This document shows, in pieces, positions 1-5,766 of a stretch of DNA of 5,766 bases; within the stretch, counting starts at the first letter, position 1; the number at the start of each line of letters is the position of its first letter. The position numbers and the translations under genes were made by a program. The notes below the pieces were generated by a model, which did no database searches, had not been told where the DNA came from, and saw only the letters and a list, made by a program, of their open reading frames with translations. Origin of the DNA: Oscillospiraceae bacterium (GTDB lineage Bacteria; Bacillota; Clostridia; Oscillospirales; Ruminococcaceae); assembly GCA_019416775.1 (NCBI GenBank), contig DXWR01000304.1:1-5766 (forward strand), read 5' to 3'.

Positions 1-1
1 G

Positions 2-2863
2 CCCAAATCCATCCAAACCCTTCCCATCCATAAGAAGATGGGAAAGGCGTCCATGTCCTTTCTTACCGCGCTGTCCTTGAGCTTTAACAATCTGTGGACC
101 AAAAAGGCCCGGACCATTTTGACCTCCTTTGCCGGTTCCATCGGCATTATCGGCATTGCCTTGATTTTGGCCATCTCCAACGGGGTCAATGGTTACATCC
201 AGACCTTGGAGGAAGAGACCCTTTCGGAATATCCTCTGGAAATCCAAAGTACCACCATGGATCTCACCTCTATGATGGCCAGCATGATGGGAGGATCAGG
301 GGAAGAATCCGGGGAGGTCACCGTTTCCCAGATGCTTACCAATCTGTTTTCCAAGGTGGAGCCCAACGATCTGGAATCTTTGAAGGCTTATTTCGACAGC
401 GGGGCCAGCGGCATCGACCAATACGCCCATGCCATTGAGTATTCCTACGATGTGGCTCCCCAGATTTACCAGCAGAAATCGGACAACAGTATGCGGCAGG
501 TCAATCCCGACCACTCCTTTGCCGCCTTAGGAATCGGCAACGATTCCAACAGCTTTATGTCCTCGATGATGAACACTGATGTGTTTTACCAAATGCCGGA
601 AAACGCCGATCTGTATCAGGATCAGTATGAGGTAAAAGCGGGGCGTTGGCCGGAACGGTACAATGAATGTGTGGTGGTGCTCACCTCTCGGGGCAGCATC
701 AGCGACTTTATGCTCTACACCCTGGGCCTGCGGGACTCGGTGGAGCTGGACGATATGATCCAACAGTTTTTGGAAGGGGAATCGGTTGCCACCCCGGACA
801 ATCTGGGCTCCTACCAATACAGCGACTTTTTGGGCATTACCTTCAAATTGGTCAACGCCGCCGATTATTATGAGTATGACGAAACCTACGCCCTGTGGCG
901 AGACCGGTCGGAAGATGACGCTTACCTTCAGGACTTGGTCAACCGAGGAGAGGACATTACGGTGGTAGGGGTGGTGCAGCCCGCCCAAGGGACCACCGCC
1001 TCCATGCTCAGCACCGGCATTGCCTATCCTGCCTCTTTGACCCAGCATGTAATGGAGCAGGCCGCCGCCAGTTCCATTGTGCAGCAGCAGCTGGAGAATC
1101 CCCAGGTGAATGTGCTTACCGGCAACTCCTTTGGAGAGGACAACAGCGAAAACCGGTTGGATATGAGCTCGCTCTTCACGGTGGACCAGCAGGCCTTGGA
1201 AAACGCCTTTACCTTTGATACCAGTGCCTTGGAGTTGGATCTGTCCGATGCCTTGAGCTTGGACAGCAGCTCCCTGGATCTTTCCGGCATGGTGGATCTG
1301 GAAAATATCTCCCTGGACCTGCCGGAAATGCCTCCCATGGATTTAGGGGACATGATGGGAAATTTGGATCTCTCCCTATCTCCGGAGGGAATGCAGCAGC
1401 TGGCGGGCAGCTTAATGGAAGGCTACGCCGATTATGCGGCGTCCCACCCGGAAGCGGACCTATCCCGGATCCATGAGGGCTTTTCCCAGTACCTCCAGTC
1501 CCCCGAAGGCCAGCAGATTTTGGAGGAGGGCATCCAAGAGATTTTGGCCTCCAATCTGGACATTAGCGTCTCCCAGGAGGGGATGCAGGCCATGATGCGA
1601 AATCTTATGGCTGGATTTGAGACGTATTTGCAAGAAAACGGCCTCACCGACCCTGCCCAAATGAACCAGTATCTGTCCGACTATCTTCAGACTCCTCAAG
1701 CCCAGCAGATCATCACCGACAGTGTTTCGGATGTTTTCCAGATCAATGGAGATGTCACCGTGCTGCCGAATCAGATGCAGGGGCTGATGGAACAGTTAAT
1801 GGCGGGCTATCAGCAGTACGCTGCCGCAAACCAGCTCCCCGATCCCAGCCGGATCAATGAATATTTTGCCGCCTACCTCCAAAGCCCGGAGGCACAGCAG
1901 CAGATTGCCGTCGGTATGGCCGGCTTGTTGGATCTGGAGGGGTTACAGCAGCAGATTTCCCAGGCGATGGGAAGTTATATGGAAACCGCCATGTCCTCCT
2001 ACTCCGGAGCCATTACCCAGGCCATGGAAAGCCAGATTTCCTCTGCCATGGATCAGATCATGGACCAGGTGGGAACCAGTCTGGAAGCCTCTATGGAACA
2101 GTCCATGAGCCAAATGACCGATAACCTGGGAAGTGCCTTTCAGGTCAATCCCGACGCCTTTGCCGGAGCCATTCAGATGAATATGAGCCAGGAGGAGCTG
2201 GCAGAGCTGCTCACCGCCCTGATGTCCGGGGAGGACGCCTCTTACAGCAATAACCTGGTCAGTTTCGGCTATGCGGATGTGAATAACCCCAGCGGAATTG
2301 CCATCTACCCTTATGACTTTGAAAGCAAAGGGGAAATTACCAACATCCTGGAAGAATACAACAATCGGATGGAGGAATTGGGTGAGGACAGCAAGGTGAT
2401 CAGCTACACCGACATGGTGGGTACCCTGATGTCTTCCGTGACCCAGATTGTGGACATTATCAGCTATGTGCTGGTGGCCTTTGTGGCCATTTCCTTGGTG
2501 GTGTCCTCCATTATGATCGGGGTCATCACCTATATCAGCGTGTTGGAGCGGAAAAAGGAGATTGGCATCCTTCGAGCCATCGGCGCCTCCAAACACAACA
2601 TCTCCCAGGTGTTTAACGCCGAGACCTTTATCATCGGCCTTTGCGCCGGCGTGATCGGCATCGGATTGACTCTGCTGCTGCTGATCCCCGGCAACGCCAT
2701 CATCCACTCCCTGGCTGGGACAACCGCCATCAATGCGTCCCTGCCGGTGGTGTCCGGCATTATTTTGATTGCTCTCAGTGTGGTGCTGACCCTATTGGGC
2801 GGCTTGATTCCCTCTCGGAAAGCTGCTAAAAGCGATCCGGTGGCTGCCCTTCGTTCAGAGTAA
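2..2863 (+). CDS. MacB/FtsX-type ABC transporter permease with giant extracytoplasmic domain, 5'-partial (probable ATPase-permease fusion)
   Basis: Permease half of an ABC exporter-like or mechanotransmission-type transporter in the cytoplasmic membrane; substrate unknown. Residues are numbered from the ATG at 38. TM1 is at about 26-48 (FAGSIGIIGIALI). A large outside region spans about 50-805. TM2 is at about 811-834, TM3 at about 864-884 and TM4 at about 904-924. The FtsX-family cytoplasmic motif ERKKEIGILRAIGAS begins at 837, and the C-terminus is IPSRKAAKSDPVAALRSE. Segments such as YPLEI, KAGRWPERYNE and IYPYDFESKGEI match Firmicutes relatives as I remember them. The frame stays open from base 2 to the ATG at 38, and no properly spaced Shine-Dalgarno precedes that ATG. 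TM1 begins soon after, as in proteins where an ATPase domain is fused in front. I therefore annotate it as running off the left edge; the fusion is inferred. The outside region is much larger than the MacB periplasmic domain and holds internal repeats. No frameshift is seen. Confidence 0.92.
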   Translation, partial: PKSIQTLPIHKKMGKASMSFLTALSLSFNNLWTKKARTILTSFAGSIGIIGIALILAISNGVNGYIQTLEEETLSEYPLEIQSTTMDLTSMMASMMGGSGEESGEVTVSQMLTNLFSKVEPNDLESLKAYFDSGASGIDQYAHAIEYSYDVAPQIYQQKSDNSMRQVNPDHSFAALGIGNDSNSFMSSMMNTDVFYQMPENADLYQDQYEVKAGRWPERYNECVVVLTSRGSISDFMLYTLGLRDSVELDDMIQQFLEGESVATPDNLGSYQYSDFLGITFKLVNAADYYEYDETYALWRDRSEDDAYLQDLVNRGEDITVVGVVQPAQGTTASMLSTGIAYPASLTQHVMEQAAASSIVQQQLENPQVNVLTGNSFGEDNSENRLDMSSLFTVDQQALENAFTFDTSALELDLSDALSLDSSSLDLSGMVDLENISLDLPEMPPMDLGDMMGNLDLSLSPEGMQQLAGSLMEGYADYAASHPEADLSRIHEGFSQYLQSPEGQQILEEGIQEILASNLDISVSQEGMQAMMRNLMAGFETYLQENGLTDPAQMNQYLSDYLQTPQAQQIITDSVSDVFQINGDVTVLPNQMQGLMEQLMAGYQQYAAANQLPDPSRINEYFAAYLQSPEAQQQIAVGMAGLLDLEGLQQQISQAMGSYMETAMSSYSGAITQAMESQISSAMDQIMDQVGTSLEASMEQSMSQMTDNLGSAFQVNPDAFAGAIQMNMSQEELAELLTALMSGEDASYSNNLVSFGYADVNNPSGIAIYPYDFESKGEITNILEEYNNRMEELGEDSKVISYTDMVGTLMSSVTQIVDIISYVLVAFVAISLVVSSIMIGVITYISVLERKKEIGILRAIGASKHNISQVFNAETFIIGLCAGVIGIGLTLLLLIPGNAIIHSLAGTTAINASLPVVSGIILIALSVVLTLLGGLIPSRKAAKSDPVAALRSE
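1364..1939 (+). repeat. Three in-frame 192-bp (64-residue) tandem repeats within the ABC permease ectodomain
   Basis: Units are 1364-1555, 1556-1747 and 1748-1939 (residues 443-506, 507-570 and 571-634, counted from the ATG at 38). All three align without a gap. By hand count, units 1 and 3 share about 28 of 64 residues, units 2 and 3 about 24, and units 1 and 2 about 20. Positions identical in all three include Asp2, Met10-Gln11, Leu17-Met18, Gly20, Tyr24, Asp32, Tyr43-Leu44-Gln45, Pro47 and Gln50-Gln51. The consensus core is MQ-x5-LM-x-GY/F-x2-Y, then YLQ(S/T)P-x2-QQ. The level of divergence suggests an old duplication that was kept in register. Each unit probably folds as a small helical module. 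I do not recognise it as a named domain. Confidence 0.9.
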
Positions 2864-2888
2864 GGGAGCAGTCCCAAGACAAAATATC

Positions 2889-2958
2889 ATCCCGGCTGTT
2901 GCCGTTGGAGGTGAGGAAGACTTCTTCCTTCTCCGGGCTGCAGCCGGGATTTTTGTTT
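2889..2958 (+). terminator. Probable Rho-independent terminator of the ABC gene, possibly bidirectional
   Basis: A perfect 10-bp outer stem pairs ATCCCGGCTG (2889-2898) with CAGCCGGGAT (2941-2950), followed by a T-rich run TTTTTGTTT (2950-2958). The 42-nt interior folds into its own hairpin: GGAG 2907-2910 with CTCC 2931-2934, and AGGAAG 2914-2919 with CTTCCT 2924-2929. A shorter alternative hairpin around 2932-2948, centred on TGCA, would also sit directly before the T-run. The element lies 25 nt after the ABC stop codon. On the other strand it follows the DUF3048 stop (2965-2967) and is trailed by a weaker run, GATATTTTG. It probably serves both convergent genes, more strongly in the plus direction. 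Strength and exact fold were not computed. Confidence 0.75.
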
Positions 2959-2964
2959 GCTGTG

Positions 2965-4095
2965 TTAGGAAAATTGGGTGCGGCTGGGGCTGGAGCCGGT
3001 AAAGATAATCCAGCTTTTGCCGGGGTTGACCAATAGCTCCATGCCGGAAGCGTCGGTAAAGGTGAGCCGGTCTCCGGTATTGCCCTTGCTCCAGGAAATG
3101 GATTGGGCGGTGCCTTTGCTGATGTAGTAACCGCTGCCGGAGGAAAGGCCCACGTCCTTGTGCACTCCGTCCTCCATAAGGCTGACACTGGTGTACAGCA
3201 CAAAAGCATTGTCCACATACACCGTTTCCCCTGTGTTGCCGTCTGTTTCGGTGGAGCCGAATTCCCCTTTGGCGTATTGGCCTTTGCCGGGGTCGTAGGT
3301 GAAGGTGGCGGTGATTTCTCCGGTGGCGGGGACGGTGACCTGGTTGGCGGTAATGTCTCCAGCGGTGATGCCTGCCTGGTTGAAGGCAAATAGGGAGGGG
3401 TACCCTTCCTGTGTCAGATTGGCGGAAACGGCGGCCAGACCTTGGCTCAGCCCGTCGGGCTCAATGAACCGAGTGTGCTCCAAAGCCCGGCCCAGGCTGC
3501 GGTCGGTGATAAAGTACCGTTCTCCGTAGGTCATGCCGTCCAAATGGTCCACACCGTATCGGGAGATGGCGTTGTAAGCAAAGTCGCTTCCTCCCCAGTG
3601 GACCAGTACCGCATCGGCGGCCGACGCTAACTCCACAAAGTCGTGGCGGGCGCTGCGCAAAGAACCGTACCGGGGGGCTTGCCGGTAATCAGCGGTGAGG
3701 GCCATTAACCGGGTGCTGGCCCCTTCCACCGGCAGTTCATACACCACGTCAAAGTTGGCGATGCCATTGTGGGGCAGGGCCGCCCGGGCATTGTTGATCA
3801 TAAAGGCCACCGGGCGGGTATTGACCATTTCTTGAGCCAACGTTTGGGTGCCGGTGAGAGGGTTTACCGCCAGCACCGGCTGAGGTTGGGGCGCTTCTTC
3901 CGGAGGCGAAACTTCCGTTTGGCCGGTTTGGGAGGGAGTGTTTTCCCAGGAAAAGGGAATCAGCCCGGTCCCATCCGGACGCAGCAGTGCCCAGGCGCCC
4001 AGCAGGATCAGTAAAATGCCGGCCAGGGCTAGGATCACCGCTGCTGTTACCCGGCCTTTTGCCACTTTTCGTTTTCTCTTTTTTCGCTGTGCCAT
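2965..4095 (-). CDS. DUF3048 domain-containing (YerB-like) membrane-anchored protein
   Basis: A 376-residue protein of unknown biochemical role, expected to act outside the membrane. It has a basic N-terminus (RKKRKRK), one membrane segment at about 17-38, and a Pro/Glu/Gln-rich linker at about 52-74. The DUF3048 N-terminal domain covers about 78-225, with NPLTG at 78, RPVAFMINN at 94, DVVYE at 116, GSLRSAR at 144, FVELA at 153 and VHWGGS at 165. The DUF3048 C-terminal domain covers about 250-366, with FTYDPGKGQY, GSGYYISKGT and a closing GKSWIIF at 359. Length and both domains look complete. Bacillus YerB is a lipoprotein, but this protein has no cysteine and so no lipobox; it is probably held by an uncleaved signal anchor. 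AAAGGAAG six nucleotides before the ATG supports the start. It lies 23 nt after the DHHW-family gene and is the last gene of the operon. The family call is firm; the function is not known. Confidence 0.92.
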   Translation of the reverse strand: MAQRKKRKRKVAKGRVTAAVILALAGILLILLGAWALLRPDGTGLIPFSWENTPSQTGQTEVSPPEEAPQPQPVLAVNPLTGTQTLAQEMVNTRPVAFMINNARAALPHNGIANFDVVYELPVEGASTRLMALTADYRQAPRYGSLRSARHDFVELASAADAVLVHWGGSDFAYNAISRYGVDHLDGMTYGERYFITDRSLGRALEHTRFIEPDGLSQGLAAVSANLTQEGYPSLFAFNQAGITAGDITANQVTVPATGEITATFTYDPGKGQYAKGEFGSTETDGNTGETVYVDNAFVLYTSVSLMEDGVHKDVGLSSGSGYYISKGTAQSISWSKGNTGDRLTFTDASGMELLVNPGKSWIIFTGSSPSRTQFS

Positions 4096-4100
4096 GCTAT

Positions 4101-4109
4101 GCTTCCTTT
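4101..4109 (-). promoter_or_regulatory. Ribosome binding site of the DUF3048 gene
   Basis: On the minus strand the bases read AAAGGAAGC, with AAAGGAAG six nucleotides (CATAGC) before the ATG at 4095. It lies wholly within the 23-nt gap after the preceding stop codon, which fixes this ATG as the start. The short gap argues against a separate promoter. Confidence 0.75.
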
Positions 4110-4118
4110 CTCAGGGGG

Positions 4119-5267
4119 TTAAGGCGCCGTACCAATCTGTTGCAGCCGGGAAGCTAACTCATTGCCGTCGGTGAGCTGCTGGATGGAAAAGAGCAGCAGG
4201 GTGGAGGAAAACTTCTCGGGATGGAGAGAGGCCAGCTGCTCCTGGGTGGCGTCCGAAAGGTGCACCACCGTAATCTGCCGGTAGTGCAGGGATAAAAAAG
4301 GAATGATAGAATTGGAAAAATCATCGGTGATCACCAGCAGAGACCGCTGGCTGGAACTGTCTGTGCGGATTTCCGCTATGCCCCAGCCGCTGCCCAGGTA
4401 ATAGCTCATGGGATCGCCAGTGTTCAGGTATTCCGGAAAATAAAGGGAATGGGATTGGGTGGTGTAACCGTCGTACTGCAGATTGACCTGCTCCACCGTT
4501 CCACCGCTGTTGCTGTAGTATTCGTCCAAAGTGTCTCCGGGACCGGTGGGGATCATGGTCCGTCGGTACAGATTGCCGTAGATGCCGCCCTGGACATGGC
4601 GGATATCAAAGGACTCCAACCCCAAAGCGCTCTGCCCCAACGCCCGGATCAGGGAGCGGTAGCAGAGATAGCTGCCGTAGCCGGTGAGCCGATTGTCGGT
4701 GGTGTAGTAGAGATTGTCGTCCTGGACCGAGGTAAGCACCGAATACAAATCCACCGTACGGGTTTTGTCCACGGCGCTGTAGGCGTCCACCATCAGTTGT
4801 CCTTCGTCCAATAGGTCCGGGGTGTTGGGCAGCTGGTCCTCATATACCGTCCAAGCGGAGGGAACCAACCCCAGCACGCTGTTGTCCTGACGGCCTAAAA
4901 AATCCGAGACGGCGGAGATGGCGGGCCTAGCGGAAGATGCGGAGCCGGCAACCCGTTCTACCTGCCGGTTTTCCAACAAATACACCTGATCCACCTGCCC
5001 CATGTCCAGAAAAGCCGCCATTCGGTTGGTCCAGGGGGCCAGCGCATCCAAGAAGGGGAAATGCTCTTTGACGTAGTTTTCTAAGGAGGCTTGGGTGCCC
5101 TGGTTCAGTACACCGGACAGGGAAACCTGAGGCAGCGACGGCAGACTTTCCCCCCGGGTGATGGAATAGTCGGACTTGGGAGAAAACAAGGTGATAAGTC
5201 CCAAAACGCAGAGAACGCCGCCGCCAAGGAGGGCGGGAATGAGTTTCAAATTGAATTTACCTTTCAT
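4119..5267 (-). CDS. DHHW-family (AlgJ/AlgX-like SGNH-fold) protein with substituted catalytic residues
   Basis: A 382-residue exported or membrane-anchored protein with one N-terminal hydrophobic segment at about 8-28. The family partners with MBOAT acyltransferases and is related to AlgJ/AlgX, SGNH-type proteins acting in O-acetylation of surface polysaccharides. Family landmarks are LENRQ at 98, FLGRQD at 123, DLYSVL at 173, YYTTD at 187, and the block VITDDFSNSIIPFL at 312, followed by HYRQITVVH at 328. The name-giving DHHW motif reads DNRL at 191-194, so Asp stays but the His-His-Trp is lost. The usual DSYA-type nucleophile motif reads DDFS at 315-318, with Asp316 where Ser is expected. 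I checked these codons on the minus strand: GAC AAT CGG CTC at 4697-4686 and GAT at 4322-4320. The reading frame is otherwise intact and of near-usual length. It starts 36 nt after the MBOAT stop. Family assignment is good; catalytic loss is inferred from motif alignment. Confidence 0.86.
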   Translation of the reverse strand: MKGKFNLKLIPALLGGGVLCVLGLITLFSPKSDYSITRGESLPSLPQVSLSGVLNQGTQASLENYVKEHFPFLDALAPWTNRMAAFLDMGQVDQVYLLENRQVERVAGSASSARPAISAVSDFLGRQDNSVLGLVPSAWTVYEDQLPNTPDLLDEGQLMVDAYSAVDKTRTVDLYSVLTSVQDDNLYYTTDNRLTGYGSYLCYRSLIRALGQSALGLESFDIRHVQGGIYGNLYRRTMIPTGPGDTLDEYYSNSGGTVEQVNLQYDGYTTQSHSLYFPEYLNTGDPMSYYLGSGWGIAEIRTDSSSQRSLLVITDDFSNSIIPFLSLHYRQITVVHLSDATQEQLASLHPEKFSSTLLLFSIQQLTDGNELASRLQQIGTAP

Positions 5268-5272
5268 GGCAG

Positions 5273-5279
5273 CTCCTTT
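5273..5279 (-). promoter_or_regulatory. Ribosome binding site of the DHHW-family gene
   Basis: The minus strand reads AAAGGAG five nucleotides (CTGCC) before the ATG at 5267, a near-perfect Shine-Dalgarno. It confirms the start and lies in the 36-nt gap after the MBOAT stop codon, so the two genes are likely cotranscribed. Confidence 0.8.
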
Positions 5280-5303
5280 CCAACAAGATAGCTTGGAAAA
5301 CCA

Positions 5304-5766
5304 TCAAAACCGCATCAAGCTCAGACAGGGGTCGCTGTGGGCGGAGAGGAGATAGAAAACGCTCCCCAGCATCCCCACCGTTTCCGCCACGCCTAAACCG
5401 ATTCGGGACAGGGTGGGGAAGCGCCGCAGGCACCAAAGATAAAATTTGTGCCAGAAACTGCCGCAACAGAAGGCAGCCAGCAGCAGAATAAACCAGTAGT
5501 GCTGGAAAAAGAACCACCCGGCGTCGTCTGCCAGCACTCCGGTGGAGCCGAACATGGCCCCAAGATAGCGAATCATCTGCATGGCGTTTTGAGCGGAAAG
5601 GATCACAAATCCAATCAGCAGCACCAGAAGAGTGTAGATCCGCCGCACCAATCCCGGCAATTTGTTCAGCAGGGAGGAGAGGAAGGTGGACTCCAGCAGG
5701 ATGAAAAAGCAGATCCACAGCCCCCACAATACCCCGAACAAATGGTTGCCGTACCACAGCCCCATA
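5304..5766 (-). CDS. MBOAT-family membrane O-acyltransferase (AlgI/DltB-like), C-terminal third, cut by the window edge
   Basis: About 153 residues are visible; family members are usually around 450-500 residues, so the 5' two thirds lie beyond the right edge. The Met at 5765-5763 is most likely internal, because it directly precedes the family motif GLWHG-x-FVLWGL, which normally lies deep in the protein. Here it reads GLWYGNHLFGVLWGL. Further family-like features are a hydrophobic segment after it, then LPGLVRRIYTLLVLLIGFV (35-53 of the fragment), YLGAMFG at 67, a membrane segment at about 85-103, and a final hydrophobic segment at about 124-141 ending in MRF, as AlgI-type proteins end in FRF. 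MBOAT proteins move an activated acyl group across the membrane for transfer to a polymer. The conserved motif His is Tyr here (TAC at 5753-5751). The next gene downstream is the usual DHHW-type partner. The C-terminal IGWVLFRA-like segment reads IGFVILSA, also divergent. Confidence 0.85.
   Translation of the reverse strand, partial: MGLWYGNHLFGVLWGLWICFFILLESTFLSSLLNKLPGLVRRIYTLLVLLIGFVILSAQNAMQMIRYLGAMFGSTGVLADDAGWFFFQHYWFILLLAAFCCGSFWHKFYLWCLRRFPTLSRIGLGVAETVGMLGSVFYLLSAHSDPCLSLMRF

Noticed and set aside
527..1048. 173-residue minus-strand open frame in the ABC gene
   Set aside because: Antisense shadow. The plus frame here holds recognisable family segments such as KAGRWPERYNE, and the shadow has no domain.
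1943..2707. Long minus-strand open frame rich in His and Gly opposite the ABC gene
   Set aside because: It lies entirely antisense to a well-supported coding region. Its His/Gly/Asp-rich composition is what antisense translation of that gene gives, and no known domain is seen.
2826..3389. 187-residue minus-strand frame overlapping the DUF3048 gene end and the terminator
   Set aside because: It overlaps the C-terminal DUF3048 domain in another frame, is Pro/Ser-rich without a motif, and would run through the terminator hairpin into the ABC gene end.
4449..4814. 121-residue plus-strand frame opposite the DHHW-family gene
   Set aside because: Antisense shadow with no Shine-Dalgarno of note and no recognisable domain.
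4119..5267. Reading the DHHW-family gene as a decaying pseudogene because its motifs are lost
   Set aside because: The frame is complete at 382 codons, has an intact signal anchor and a near-perfect Shine-Dalgarno, and its flanking motif context is well kept. Substitutions confined to catalytic positions fit a diverged function better than decay.
5257..5757. 166-residue minus-strand frame overlapping the MBOAT gene
   Set aside because: The other minus frame encodes the hydrophobic MBOAT C-terminus with family motifs and ends cleanly before the DHHW Shine-Dalgarno. This one is Arg/Leu/Pro-rich and would overlap the DHHW start.

Overview
The window looks like a chromosomal segment from a moderately GC-rich Gram-positive Clostridia-type bacterium, with Oscillospiraceae/Ruminococcaceae-like as the best guess. 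Three things point there: strong AAAGGAG-type Shine-Dalgarno sites, a MacB/FtsX-type permease carrying the TM1 motif (FAGSIGIIGIALI) common in Firmicutes, and a DUF3048 (YerB-like) protein next to an MBOAT/DHHW pair. The taxon is an inference from protein style, not from a marker gene. I saw no rRNA, tRNA, mobile element, CRISPR array or phage gene.

Layout. Plus strand, from the left edge to 2863: the permease part of a very large ABC transporter protein. Its reading frame is open through the left edge, so the ATG at 38 is probably internal to a longer gene, most likely an ATPase-permease fusion. Between its first and last three membrane segments lies an extracytoplasmic region of about 750 residues. 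This region contains three gapless 64-residue tandem repeats (1364-1939), preceded by an Asp/Leu/Ser-rich stretch and followed by a methionine-striped helix. Positions 2864-2964 form a short convergent intergenic region with a nested hairpin and a T-run, probably the shared terminator. Minus strand, from the right edge down to 2965: three genes in one probable operon. They are the C-terminal third of an MBOAT O-acyltransferase (cut by the right edge), a DHHW-family protein, and a DUF3048 protein. Gaps between them are 36 and 23 nt, and both internal starts have good Shine-Dalgarno sites.

How the genes may work together. MBOAT plus a DHHW/AlgJ/AlgX-like partner is the usual two-part arrangement for moving acyl groups across the membrane onto a cell-surface polymer. 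DUF3048 proteins are membrane-associated, exported proteins of unknown role. The cassette is therefore most simply read as an envelope-modification operon. The most unusual observation is that both acylation proteins lack their expected catalytic residues. The MBOAT motif WHG reads WYG. The DHHW motif reads DNRL, and the expected Ser in its DSYA-like motif is Asp. The three substitutions across two adjacent intact reading frames suggest a co-evolved non-canonical or catalytically silent pair rather than random decay. The ABC protein is transcribed convergently and has no evident functional link to the cassette.
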